Shown here one piece after another: positions 50,325 to 58,660 of a stretch of DNA of 64,000 bases (the first letter of the stretch is position 1; every line of letters starts with the position of its first letter). The DNA is from Anaerolineales bacterium. GTDB lineage: Bacteria > Chloroflexota > Anaerolineae > Anaerolineales > Villigracilaceae. The notes below the pieces were generated by a model, which saw only the letters and a list, made by a program, of their open reading frames with translations, did not search any database and was not told the DNA's origin. The translations under genes and the position numbers were made by a program. Location of the stretch: contig JABWAU010000003.1 of assembly GCA_013360875.1 (NCBI GenBank), positions 33,656-97,655 of the forward strand, written 5' to 3'.

Positions 50325-50400
50325 TCACGAAAGCGCGTATTAGGCGATCTCTACCGCCGTATTTGCGCCAGAGGGCGCAAATTACGCGCTGTTTTCGTGA
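50325..50400 (+). ncRNA. Candidate structured RNA / palindromic element with its own promoter
   Basis: TCACGAAAGCGCGTA (50325-50339) pairs with TACGCGCTGTTTTCGTGA (50383-50400) with a small bulge; inside, TTTGCGCC (50362-50369) and GGCGCAAA (50374-50381) form a perfect hairpin. TATAAT at 50312-50317 would start transcription around 50324, exactly at its edge. It may equally be a non-transcribed MITE-like repeat. Confidence 0.4.
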
Positions 50401-50443
50401 AGTACTGATAATGGATTTCAAAGTGAAATGAAAATCCTCCCTG

Positions 50444-50449
50444 TATAAT
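50444..50449 (+). promoter_or_regulatory. -10 box (TATAAT) of a leaderless transcript
   Basis: TATAAT is followed by six bases and ATG at 50456. Confidence 0.7.
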
Positions 50450-50455
50450 CGCTCC

Positions 50456-51142
50456 ATGTCTCCATTCCTCGATCGTTTCATCCTGGGCATTCCGCGCCTG
50501 TTCCTCAAGCAATATCCCTACGCGTGGTTTCCGCTGGTCGTGTTGTGGGCATGGCCCCCGAACCTCTCGTTGATCTTCCTTGCGGTCATTTGCGCTGGGA
50601 TATTGTCGCTGCGGTGGCAGTCTGCGGCGTGGATCTCGCAGATGCGCCGCGAACATGCCGGGAGGGAGGGAAAGTTCCACGTGGACCGACCAGCCGTTCC
50701 GTGGGGGAGAGCCGGGCGCAATATCGCCATCCTGCTCGCGGGGAGCGGACTCATCGCCTCTCTGCTTAAGGGTCAATTTGGTCTGGCGTCCTGGCAGTTG
50801 TTCCTCATCTTTTGCGGATTCACCCTGACGTATCAGGACGCCCGGTTCTTCGGTAACCCCACCATTTACGTCGTCACCGCAACAGGGCTCGCGGTCTATT
50901 TCGCGCCGGGACATCTGGATTACCGGCTGTTCCTCACGTTCAAGGAGATCAGCCGCATCGAACGGACGCGCTTCCAAAGGGACAAGGGTTGGGATATCTT
51001 CGCGCGGACGCGGGACGACGCCGACGGCTTGCTGCTCGTCCCCAAGGACATCAACGGATTCTCGAGACGCATAAAGAGGCTGTTCATTCTCCCGCAGGAT
51101 ATTGACCGGTTCGTGGAACAACTGCCTTATGGATACAAATGA
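50456..51142 (+). CDS. Membrane protein of unknown function
   Basis: This 228-residue protein has a first hydrophobic pair (about 17-50: YAWFPLVVLWAWPPNLSLIFLAVICAGILSL) and a second one around 80-120 (NIAILLAGSGLIASLL, ASWQLFLIFCGFTLTY). The C-terminal 100 residues are soluble: strands ATGLAVYFAPG and LFLTFKEISRIERTRFQ, then DADGLLLVPKDINGF and a final helix QDIDRFVEQLPYG, which recalls bacterial PH domains. I do not recognise the family. It overlaps the next gene by 14 bp, so they are likely co-expressed. Confidence 0.7.
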   Translation: MSPFLDRFILGIPRLFLKQYPYAWFPLVVLWAWPPNLSLIFLAVICAGILSLRWQSAAWISQMRREHAGREGKFHVDRPAVPWGRAGRNIAILLAGSGLIASLLKGQFGLASWQLFLIFCGFTLTYQDARFFGNPTIYVVTATGLAVYFAPGHLDYRLFLTFKEISRIERTRFQRDKGWDIFARTRDDADGLLLVPKDINGFSRRIKRLFILPQDIDRFVEQLPYGYK

Positions 51143-52133
51143 CAGCCTGAAATTCAGACCTCCCGTCTTTATCCTGATCATGATTCTGACGCTCATCTCC
51201 ACGGTGTACGTGAGCGTGATGGTCGTCGGTCCTAATGCCGCTGTTCGCATCCGGCACGAGGAGAGGATATTGTCCGGGGAAATGGAGGCGCCCTATCAAT
51301 ACCGGATCCTTCAGCCTTTGATCGGCCGGGGGTTGCAGACGCTTGTGACGCCGTTCGTTCCCTCGCGGGAGATGCGGCATATCCTTGCATACGCACTGCT
51401 CGATTATCTTGTGTTTGCCGGACTCTTTTTCGCTTTTTACGTTCTCTTGAAACGAAGCGCGCAGACCGACGCCTCCGCCCTGCTGGGACTGGCTCTTTTG
51501 CAGGTCGTCATTCCGTTGTCCGTCACGGGATACGACGTGAATGGCGATTTCATCACGCTGTTCTTCTACCTGCTGGGGTTGAACCTGGCGTTCAGCGGAC
51601 GGGATGAATACCTGCCTTTGGTCATTGGGGTTGCCGCGCTCAACCGGGAGCAGATCATCTTTCTGGTCGTATTCTATCTGGCGTATCGCGCCGGTCATCC
51701 AAAAGGAATGAACGGGCGCGCTCTTCGAGCGGTCCTCCTCTCGCTGGCTGCCTTTCTCATCGCACTTCTGGCTGTGCGGTTCTACTTTGGCTTTCGGGTC
51801 AGCCCGGCGACGCCGCAACTGCACATCGCCCTCAATACGGACCCGCAAAACCTGCCGCACATCGTCCTGTTTTGGCTGGCGCAGGCGGCTGGGTTTGCGG
51901 CGTTATGCGCGCTGGCTTTCAAGCGGAGTATCCGCTATTTCAAACTGGGATTTATAAGTTTGGGAGCGTACGCGGCGCTGTTCTTCCTCAACGGGAACTT
52001 GTGGGAAATGGCAAAGTTCCTGCCCGCCTATATCATCTTGATCCCGATGGGGTTGCAGGCATTGACGAGGGAGTATGTCGAAGCGTCCGTGTTTTATGGG
52101 GTGAGGGAGGGGCAACGCGGGGAGGTCTTATAA
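51129..52133 (+). CDS. Polytopic membrane protein of unknown function
   Basis: This 334-residue protein has about nine membrane helices. After the first helix comes an outward loop with EAPYQYRILQPLIGRGLQTL (about 53-72), a YRxLxPL pattern seen in EpsG/GT-C-like cell-surface glycopolymer proteins. Later, SVTGYDVNGDFITLFFYLLG and AALNREQIIFLVVFYLAYR follow. A role in envelope polysaccharide is possible but unproven. I prefer the start MDTNDSLKF at 51129, 14 bp inside the preceding gene; an earlier in-frame start at 51102 would give a longer overlap. A repeat follows. Confidence 0.68.
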   Translation: MDTNDSLKFRPPVFILIMILTLISTVYVSVMVVGPNAAVRIRHEERILSGEMEAPYQYRILQPLIGRGLQTLVTPFVPSREMRHILAYALLDYLVFAGLFFAFYVLLKRSAQTDASALLGLALLQVVIPLSVTGYDVNGDFITLFFYLLGLNLAFSGRDEYLPLVIGVAALNREQIIFLVVFYLAYRAGHPKGMNGRALRAVLLSLAAFLIALLAVRFYFGFRVSPATPQLHIALNTDPQNLPHIVLFWLAQAAGFAALCALAFKRSIRYFKLGFISLGAYAALFFLNGNLWEMAKFLPAYIILIPMGLQALTREYVEASVFYGVREGQRGEVL

Positions 52134-52139
52134 TTCTCA

Positions 52140-52244
52140 TGTCATTTCGACGAGCGCAGCCGCACACTTGTCATTTCGACGAGCGCAGCGAGGAGAAATC
52201 TTCCATCACCGGAGTCAAAGATTTCTCGCTTCGCTCGAAATGAC
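52140..52244. repeat. GTCATTTCGACGAGC repeat, copy 2
   Basis: GTCATTTCGACGAGCGCAGC twice, GAGGAGAAATCTTCC, AAAGATTTCTCGCTTCG and CTCGAAATGACAA; the ends are inverted complements. It sits directly before the TATAAT (about 52266) of the C39/SH3 gene. Confidence 0.8.
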
Positions 52245-52307
52245 AAACGTAACGACATCCTCCGGTATAATCTTTATCCTCGTCCCCAACCGCCAAAGGA
52301 GACAGCC

Positions 52308-53513
52308 ATGCCCTTCAAACTTGTTTACCTGTCCCAGCAAGACCCGCAATGGAAAAACGACCTGCTTGGGTTCGGCGACCCGGGCGATACCATCGGCTAC
52401 GTCGGCTGCGCCCTGACCGCCACCGCCATGCTCCTGAGCGGGCATGGCTACTCCGAAACACCGAAAACCCTCAACCAAAAACTCAAGGACGTGGGCGGCT
52501 TCGTCAGTTCCGCCATCGTGTGGAGCGCGGTCGGAAAAATTCATCCGAACGTGACGCTCAAGGCGTACATCCCCTGCTCCACCAGCGACGCGCCGCTCGC
52601 GCAGATTGACGCCTCCCTTGCGGCCGGTCAACCCGCCATCGTGCAGGTGGACAATTCCCCCGCACCCGGCATTCAGACGCATTGGGTCGTCGTCTACGCG
52701 CGCAAAGGCGACGACTACCTCATGCTCGATCCCTGGCCCTACAGCCCCGGCATCGAAAAAGAGGATTACCTGATGAAACGATACGCGCATGGGAAAACCC
52801 TCCAGCGCGCCATCTCGCACGTTATTTTGTACGAGGCTTACGGATCGGGCGGACCGATCACGACTCCTTCGACGACAGGCACGGTTCCCTCCACGCCGAC
52901 GCCTGCGCCGACCACCCCGGGCGGACCCTACGCTCGCGTCAAGGACTCGGTCACGTGGGGACTAAACATCCGTTCGAGCGTTGATACTTCGAGCGCGGCA
53001 AACATCGTCGCCGCTGTGGTTGCCGGGTCTCAACTGCTCCTGCTCGAAGCGGATGGACTTTCAAAAGTCGGCGGCATCAATCAATGGGTGCGCGTCCGCA
53101 CGACGGATGGGAAGGAGGGATTCTGCGCGGCGTGGTACCTGGAAAAGGTCCCAGCGGAGACTCCGCCTGTTGTAACAGAACCAACCCCAAGTCCGGGCAG
53201 TGAAGCGCCCGTTCCCGCGCCCACTCCATCCACGCCTGCTCCCGCGCCGTCCACGCCAACTCCATCTCCCCAAGCGGAGAAACTCAAATTGAAAGTCTCC
53301 AGCGCGGTCGGCTCGAGCGGATTGCGCCTGAGAAAATCCCCATCGCTGGGCGGTGCATTGGTGATGGTGCTAAAAGCCGGGACGCGGCTCACCGCGCTCG
53401 AACCCGCCGATAAAGTACGGGCAAAGGTCGGTAAACCCAATCAATGGATCCACGCGCGCGAACCGAACGGCAATCGCGGCTACGTGGCGGCGCAATACGT
53501 GGAATTGGCGTAA
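52308..53513 (+). CDS. C39-like peptidase with two bacterial SH3 domains
   Basis: The 401-residue protein starts MPFKLVYLSQQDPQWKNDLLG and has a papain-like C39_2 domain: the Cys in TIGYVGCALTATAMLLSG (about 29-46) is in the catalytic position, with HWVVVYAR (about 125-132) and LDPW supplying His and Asp. Two SH3b domains follow (about 208-280 and 330-401), each with GLNIRSS or GLRLRKSPSLGG and a Pro/Thr-rich linker. SH3b domains usually bind peptidoglycan, but no signal peptide is visible. AAGGAG precedes ATG; TATAAT lies about 40 bp upstream. It may be a cell-wall hydrolase or a phage-derived lysin-like protein. Confidence 0.85.
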   Translation: MPFKLVYLSQQDPQWKNDLLGFGDPGDTIGYVGCALTATAMLLSGHGYSETPKTLNQKLKDVGGFVSSAIVWSAVGKIHPNVTLKAYIPCSTSDAPLAQIDASLAAGQPAIVQVDNSPAPGIQTHWVVVYARKGDDYLMLDPWPYSPGIEKEDYLMKRYAHGKTLQRAISHVILYEAYGSGGPITTPSTTGTVPSTPTPAPTTPGGPYARVKDSVTWGLNIRSSVDTSSAANIVAAVVAGSQLLLLEADGLSKVGGINQWVRVRTTDGKEGFCAAWYLEKVPAETPPVVTEPTPSPGSEAPVPAPTPSTPAPAPSTPTPSPQAEKLKLKVSSAVGSSGLRLRKSPSLGGALVMVLKAGTRLTALEPADKVRAKVGKPNQWIHAREPNGNRGYVAAQYVELA

Positions 53514-53571
53514 CGCATCGCGCAGTGACCCAGGGTGTTATGATACCCAAATAACCGAAAGCGAGGAGAGA

Positions 53572-53949
53572 ATGAACAGCGACCTGAAGATTACGTCCGA
53601 ACAGGCGCAGGTCCGCGTGCCTGTGATCGTCTTTCACATCGGCGGGTGGCTGGACGCGCAAAGCGAGCCGCAATTTCTCGAAGCCGCGCGGACCGCCTAC
53701 GAAGAAGGCGCGCGCTACCTGCTGATAGACATGAGCGACCTCGATACGCTCACCAGCGCGGGGATGCGCGCCATCCAAAAGGTCTATCAGATGTTCACGC
53801 CCAAGGAGGATCATTTCAAGGTGGCGCATCTCAAATTGTGCAACGCGCCGCCGCAGATCTACAACGTGCTGGGCATTACCGGTTTTTTGCAGAACATTCC
53901 CATGTACGAAAGCATGGATTCGGCGCTCGAGTCGTTCGGCAGGGAGTGA
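53572..53949 (+). CDS. STAS-domain protein (anti-anti-sigma factor-like)
   Basis: This 125-residue protein has a STAS fold: VPVIVFHIGGWLDAQSEPQF, then RYLLIDMSDLDTLTSAGMRAIQKVYQMF (about 47-74), where the second Ser/Thr in TLTSAGM is the usual phosphorylation site of SpoIIAA-like proteins. The rest is HLKLCNAPPQIYNVLGITGFL. Partner switching with an anti-sigma kinase is likely; no such kinase gene is nearby. The ATG has GAGGAGAG upstream. Confidence 0.9.
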   Translation: MNSDLKITSEQAQVRVPVIVFHIGGWLDAQSEPQFLEAARTAYEEGARYLLIDMSDLDTLTSAGMRAIQKVYQMFTPKEDHFKVAHLKLCNAPPQIYNVLGITGFLQNIPMYESMDSALESFGRE

Positions 53950-54249
53950 TGTTCGTCCCTCCCCACGCGTTTTATTGACCGAGGTTCCCGTACCGCAGGC
54001 TTCATCCTGCGAATGGTCCGAAAATCCTGCCGCCATATCTGGGGGGAATGACGCGCCAACACCGATCTATCCAGCATCGAGCCCGGGAATGCGAAACCGG
54101 ATCGGGCATTCGCTGTGTATTTGCCGCATCAATTCGGGGCATATCATCTTTGTTAGTATTCTGTCAGCATCCTGTAACTCCAATCCAAACAAAGTAAAAT
54201 ACAATCGGACGAAGGACCTGTATCGGGTCCGTACGGGTTGGGTTGATTT
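53950..54249. other. Spacer before the diguanylate cyclase gene
   Basis: No gene is seen. It contains a TACAAT (54200-54205) as a possible -10 box and the hairpin GGACC-TGTATCGG-GTCC region at 54214-54230, which would lie in the leader of the GGDEF gene about 20 nt before its ATG. Confidence 0.4.
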
Positions 54250-55893
54250 ATGATTCAGTATCATCCTTATTCCATCATTTTGTTGGTCTCCGCACTTGTG
54301 ACATTCATCGTCTTTCTGCTTGCCCGAAAACGCACCACGCCGGGATCCATGGCGTTGAAGGGCATGTTGCTGGGGATGTTCCTTTGGGGGTTTTCGTACG
54401 CGCTCACGTGGGTATTCGTTCCGCTCGGACTACAGATATTCTGGTTGAAGGTCATGTTCATGGGCGCGGTGATGGTGCCGGGCTTGTTCACGATCTTCAC
54501 CCTGCGCATCACCCATCGCGACAACTGGATCACATTCCGAAATTTCATATTGTTATTCGCCGAGCCTGTCCTCATGCTGGTCTTTATATGGGCAGTCCCA
54601 CGCCTCGTCTTTGCCTCCACGGAACAGGTTGTCCACGACGGTTACGCCGTCCTGACCCTTCAACCCGGGATATGGTACTGGATCAACCTGGCATATTCCT
54701 ACGCCATCGCGTCGCTTGCGTTCCTCCTGCTGGTGATCAGTTATCGCAACGCGAACTCGTTCTTCAAAAAGCAATACCTGATGATCCTGCTTGGTTCCCT
54801 CGTCCCGCTGGCTTTCAGCATTCAAATCTACTCCCGCAACCCCATCCCCGGTGATCTGGACCGCGTGCCCGCGCTCTTTGGCGTTTCGAGCATCATCTAT
54901 GCCTATGCCATCTTCCGTCACCGCTTCATGGATCTGGTCCCCATCGCCCGTTCGCGTCTGATCGAAAACATGAGCGATGGCGTTCTCGTGCTGGATATTC
55001 AGGGACGCATCGTGGACATCAACCCCGCCATGAGGAACTTTCTGGGGGAGGAACCCTCCTCCTTCATCGGCAAGAACGTAACGGAGGCGTTGGGCATCTG
55101 GAACGATAGCGCCGGGCATTTATTCACCGGGCTGGAGACGCGCACCGAATTGCGCCTGCCCAACAAACCGTCCCGTTACCTGGACCTGCGGGTGACTCCG
55201 CTCTATGACGACGACCAGCACCTGAGCGGACGCCTCATCACCTTTCGCGACATCACCGACCGCAAGGAGGTGGAGAAGGACCTGCGTCACGCCATGGACA
55301 GGATGCAGACCCAGTTGATCGAGATCGGCCTGCTGCAAAGCCAGTTGCGCGAGCAAGCCATTCGCGACGCGCTGACCAACCTGTTCAACCGCCGCTACCT
55401 CGAGGACACCCTCGAACGCGAACTGGCGCGCGCCGCGCGCGAGGGCTATCCGCTTTGCATTGTGATGATGGACATTGACCATTTCAAGGTTGTGAACGAT
55501 ACCTACGGTCACGAGGCAGGGGACCTCGTTCTGAAAACGCTCGCGGACATGGTCACAAAACAGAGTCGGCAGGGAGATTTTGTCTGTCGTTATGGGGGCG
55601 AGGAATTCGTGCTGGTCATGCCGAACATCACCATCGAGGTCGCGAAGGAGCGCGTCGGTTCGCTGCACAGGTCCATCGCAGCGCATTACATCCCCTTTGG
55701 GCGATTCAACCTCAACATTACCGTATCCATGGGCATATCCTCCTTTCCCACCCAGGGCGGGACCAAGGAGGACCTTCTGCGCGCCGCGGACCGCGCGCTC
55801 TACGCCGCCAAGAACGCGGGACGCAACCGCGTGATGGTGTATCGCGAACGGGGCGACAGGGACAGGGGTGAAGCCCATTCGCATCACGGTTGA
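54250..55893 (+). CDS. Membrane diguanylate cyclase: 7TM sensor, PAS and GGDEF domains
   Basis: This 547-residue protein makes cyclic di-GMP. Seven helices (about 8-220) form the histidine-kinase-N/7TM sensor type. A PAS domain follows (about 235-345: MSDGVLVLDIQGRIVDINPAMRNFLG) and then a coiled linker. The GGDEF domain (about 372-535) includes DALTNLFNRRYLEDTLERE and MMDIDHFKVVNDTYGHEAGD; the active site is GGEEF at 449-453 and a matching RxxD inhibitory site (Arg440-Asp443) is present, so product inhibition is expected. No EAL domain. Start ATG 54250 has a weak leader. It is followed 114 bp later by a two-component pair. Confidence 0.93.
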   Translation: MIQYHPYSIILLVSALVTFIVFLLARKRTTPGSMALKGMLLGMFLWGFSYALTWVFVPLGLQIFWLKVMFMGAVMVPGLFTIFTLRITHRDNWITFRNFILLFAEPVLMLVFIWAVPRLVFASTEQVVHDGYAVLTLQPGIWYWINLAYSYAIASLAFLLLVISYRNANSFFKKQYLMILLGSLVPLAFSIQIYSRNPIPGDLDRVPALFGVSSIIYAYAIFRHRFMDLVPIARSRLIENMSDGVLVLDIQGRIVDINPAMRNFLGEEPSSFIGKNVTEALGIWNDSAGHLFTGLETRTELRLPNKPSRYLDLRVTPLYDDDQHLSGRLITFRDITDRKEVEKDLRHAMDRMQTQLIEIGLLQSQLREQAIRDALTNLFNRRYLEDTLERELARAAREGYPLCIVMMDIDHFKVVNDTYGHEAGDLVLKTLADMVTKQSRQGDFVCRYGGEEFVLVMPNITIEVAKERVGSLHRSIAAHYIPFGRFNLNITVSMGISSFPTQGGTKEDLLRAADRALYAAKNAGRNRVMVYRERGDRDRGEAHSHHG

Positions 55894-56007
55894 ATTCCGC
55901 GCCCATGGAAGCGGGGGAATTATTACGAAAGTGTGAACCTTTTCACCGCAGGGGTAATGGATTATTAATTCCACCACGACTTTTCATTCGGGTATGATTG
56001 GAGCGAC

Positions 56008-56703
56008 ATGACGAACGCCAGGGAAATCCTTATCGTGGAGGACGAAGCCAGCATCGCGGAGGTGGTGAGCCTGTACCTGACGCGGGCGGGGTTCAACGTT
56101 CGCGCCGTTTCAGATGGGAAGCGGGCGATGGATGCCTTCGCGTCCGCACAGCCGGACCTCGTGATCCTCGACCTGATGCTTCCCGAAGTGGACGGTCTCA
56201 CGCTTACCCGTTGGCTGAGGGATCGTTCCGACGTGCCAATCATCATGCTGACGGCGCGCCGCGAGGAGATTGACCGCATCGCCGGGCTCGAAATGGGCGC
56301 GGACGATTACGTGGTCAAGCCGTTCAGCCCGCAGGAGTTGGTGAGCCGGGTGCGGGCGGTGATGAGGCGCCTTGGACGGGAGCAGGATGGAGGGGGGAAT
56401 GAACGCAGCCTGTCCTTCGAGGGTCTGATCATTGACCCGCGCGGACGCGTCGTCACGGTCAGAGAAAAGATCGTCGAGATGACAGCCAGGGAGTTCGACA
56501 TGCTGCATTTCATGGCGCGTCATCCGAAACAGGTGTTTACGCGCGAGCAACTGCTGGAACGCGTATGGGGCGGCGCGTTGTATATTGACCCCGGCACTGT
56601 GACGGTGCATGTGCGCCGCCTGCGTGAAAAGATCGAGGAGGATCCCTCGAAACCCAAACGGCTGTTGACCGTGTGGGGGGTCGGTTATAAGTTCGAGCCT
56701 TAA
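56008..56703 (+). CDS. OmpR-family response regulator
   Basis: The 231-residue protein has a receiver domain with the acidic pocket (ILIVEDEAS), the phosphorylation site Asp55 in LVILDLMLPEVDG, and Thr/Lys at LTARREE and VVKPFSP. A winged-helix DNA-binding domain (about 130-228) shows FDMLHFMARHPKQVFTREQLLERVWG and VTVHVRRLREKIEEDP. It is 11 bp before a histidine kinase gene and forms a pair with it. TATGAT ends 9 nt before the ATG, so the leader is very short. Confidence 0.96.
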   Translation: MTNAREILIVEDEASIAEVVSLYLTRAGFNVRAVSDGKRAMDAFASAQPDLVILDLMLPEVDGLTLTRWLRDRSDVPIIMLTARREEIDRIAGLEMGADDYVVKPFSPQELVSRVRAVMRRLGREQDGGGNERSLSFEGLIIDPRGRVVTVREKIVEMTAREFDMLHFMARHPKQVFTREQLLERVWGGALYIDPGTVTVHVRRLREKIEEDPSKPKRLLTVWGVGYKFEP

Positions 56704-56714
56704 ATTCCATTGCC

Positions 56715-57950
56715 ATGAAAAGCGTTTTATCCCAAACTCCCCTGCCCGCCCGCCTTGTGATCGGCGTCCTTTTGATCGTCGCCGTTTCGCTGGGTTTCTT
56801 CGCGCTGCTCATGCTGCCTCCGTTGAAGGAACTCGGGTTGATGGCGTTGTATCTGGGCGTTACGGCGCTCGTCTCCGCGCTGGCTGGTTACGCGGCTTAT
56901 CGTCTGGGCTGGATCAATTATTCACCCACATTGCGCTGGACGTTGCTGGGCGGGTACGCGCTGGCAAGCGTACTGACATTTTTCAACGTCTGGTTTTCCG
57001 CGCAGATGATGTTCGCCAGCGAACACGATTTGTTGCTTGCCATTGTATTGTTGGTGTTTGCGGGCGGGATGGCGATGGCGCTGGGATATTTCCTTTCCAG
57101 CGCTGTGACGGAACGAATCCATCTTCTCAAGGGCGCGGCGGAAAAACTGGCGCAGGGCGACCTGGGTACGCGCGTCCCCGTTCAGGGACGGGATGAAGTC
57201 GCCGCGTTGGGGATTGCCTTCAACCGGATGGCGGAACAACTGCAAGCCGCAGACCAGAAACAACGCGACCTCGAAGCCATGCGGCGCGACCTGATCGCCT
57301 GGGTCGGTCACGACCTGCAGACCCCGCTTACCTCCGTGCGCGCCATTCTCGAAGCCCTCGCCGACGGCATGGTGGAGGACCCCGAAACGGTAAAGCGTTA
57401 TTTCAACACCGCTCAACGCGACGTGCGAAACCTCTCCGTTTTGATTGACGATCTCTTCCAAATGGCGCAACTGGACGCGGGCGGGTTTCCGCTTCACAAG
57501 GAAGCGGCGTCGCTGGGCGATCTCGTTTCGGATACGCTCGAAAGTTTTGCGGAACTGGCAAAGCAGCAGGGTGTCACGCTCGAGGGGAACGTGGACCCCG
57601 ACGTGGATCCCGTCCTCATGGATACGCAAGCCGTCGGGCGCGTACTTAACAACCTGATCGGTAACGCGCTGCGCCACGCTCCCGGCGGCAGGGTCAGCGT
57701 TTGGGTGCGGCGGACAGACAAGGGCGTGGAGGCGACCGTCAGCGATACGGGCGAGGGCATCCGCGCGGAAGACATCCCGCACATTTTCGAGCGATTCTAT
57801 CGCGGCGACGCTTCGCGATCCCGCAGTCGCGGCGCCGGAGCGGGATTGGGTCTCGCCATTGCGCGCGGCATCGTCCGCGCGCACGGGGGCGACATTCGGG
57901 TCGAAAGCGAAGTGGGCAAAGGCGCGCAGTTCACGTTCCACATTCCGTAA
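56715..57950 (+). CDS. Membrane sensor histidine kinase with HAMP domain
   Basis: This 411-residue kinase is the partner of the preceding regulator. Four helices in the first 130 residues (13-33, 43-63, 76-96, 108-128) suggest a short-loop membrane sensor. A HAMP domain follows (about 135-185: LKGAAEKLAQGDLGTRVPVQGRDEVAALGIAFNRM), then HisKA with His199 in WVGHDLQTPLTSVRA and HATPase with NNLIGNALRHAPGG, DTGEGI and GAGAGLGLAIARG. The signal is unknown, but a lack of a large extracytoplasmic loop suggests membrane or envelope stress sensing. Confidence 0.95.
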   Translation: MKSVLSQTPLPARLVIGVLLIVAVSLGFFALLMLPPLKELGLMALYLGVTALVSALAGYAAYRLGWINYSPTLRWTLLGGYALASVLTFFNVWFSAQMMFASEHDLLLAIVLLVFAGGMAMALGYFLSSAVTERIHLLKGAAEKLAQGDLGTRVPVQGRDEVAALGIAFNRMAEQLQAADQKQRDLEAMRRDLIAWVGHDLQTPLTSVRAILEALADGMVEDPETVKRYFNTAQRDVRNLSVLIDDLFQMAQLDAGGFPLHKEAASLGDLVSDTLESFAELAKQQGVTLEGNVDPDVDPVLMDTQAVGRVLNNLIGNALRHAPGGRVSVWVRRTDKGVEATVSDTGEGIRAEDIPHIFERFYRGDASRSRSRGAGAGLGLAIARGIVRAHGGDIRVESEVGKGAQFTFHIP

Positions 57951-58078
57951 CGCGAAATTTATTTCGCTACCATACAAGCCCACTTTGGGACGTTCCCAAA
58001 CCCTTATGGTCTCTTCATCATTGCATAATCTTTTCGTAAGGAAGTTTCCTTAGAATAACCGCATCCAGGAAACCGATC

Positions 58079-58660
58079 ATGCGAAGGATTCTTTTCGGAT
58101 TGCTCGCCCTCATCCTTGTTGGATGCGCCTCAGCAGGAGACCTCGTGACTCGACAAGCAGAACCAGCCGCGTTCAAATCCGCTTCATTGCCGGACCTCGG
58201 ACCTGCTCCCGAACTCAACAACGATACCTGGCTGAATGTCCCCTCCCCCTTACGGATCGCCGACCTGCGCGGCAAGGTCGTCCTCCTCGAGATGTGGACG
58301 TTCGGCTGAATTAATTGCCGAAACGTGATTCCCTCGTTGAGGGAATGGCACAGCAAATACAAGGATGCGGGTCTCGTCATCGTCGGCAATCATTATCCCG
58401 AATTTTCGTACGAAGCCGACTTCGATAACCTGAAGGAAGCCATCTCCCGCCTCGGCATCGAGTACGCCGTTGCGCAGGACAACGACGGAGTAACCTGGCG
58501 GGCGTATAAAAATCATTACTGGCCCACGCTATATCTCATTGACAAGCGGGGTCGCATCCGTTACGTCCACATCGGTGAAGGAAGATACCAGGAGACCGAG
58601 GAGAATATCAAGGCATTGCTGGAAGAAACTTTTGTGGACTCAGGAAGTTTGCTTCCGTGA
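58079..58660 (+). CDS. Putative selenoprotein: thioredoxin-fold (TlpA/DipZ-like) lipoprotein with in-frame UGA
   Basis: Reading the TGA at 58307-58309 as selenocysteine gives one 193-residue protein. It begins with a lipoprotein signal (MRRILFGLLALILVGC, lipobox Cys16). A thioredoxin-like domain follows: the strand GKVVLLEMWTFG, then Sec77-Ile-Asn-Cys80, so CxxC becomes UxxC, then RNVIPSLREWHSKY, LVIVGNHYPEF and the cis-Pro loop NHYWPTLYLIDKRGRIRYVHIGEG. Related Cys proteins, as I recall them, have WTFGCINCRN. Both halves are in the same frame with no other defect. TAGAAT (58051-58056) and AGGAAA precede the start. A hairpin fitting bacterial SECIS lies at 58325-58351. The alternative is a point-mutation pseudogene, but its exact location on the redox Cys argues against it. 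Confidence 0.75.
58307..58351 (+). promoter_or_regulatory. UGA recoding site with candidate bacterial SECIS hairpin
   Basis: From the UGA (58307-58309) to the apical loop are 26 nt. The stem AUUCCCUC (58328-58335) pairs perfectly with GAGGGAAU (58339-58346) around a GUU loop; GUG (58325-58327) and CAC (58349-58351) extend it below a GG bulge. Published bSECIS models need an apical loop 16-37 nt after UGA with a G among its first two bases, both satisfied. Confidence 0.65.

Noticed and set aside
58079..58309. Two separate ORFs (58079-58309 and 58325-58660) or a pseudogene
   Set aside because: Both parts are one thioredoxin domain in the same frame; the only interruption is UGA at the redox Cys position with a SECIS-like hairpin after it. 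A selenoprotein explains this better, though a pseudogene is not fully excluded.
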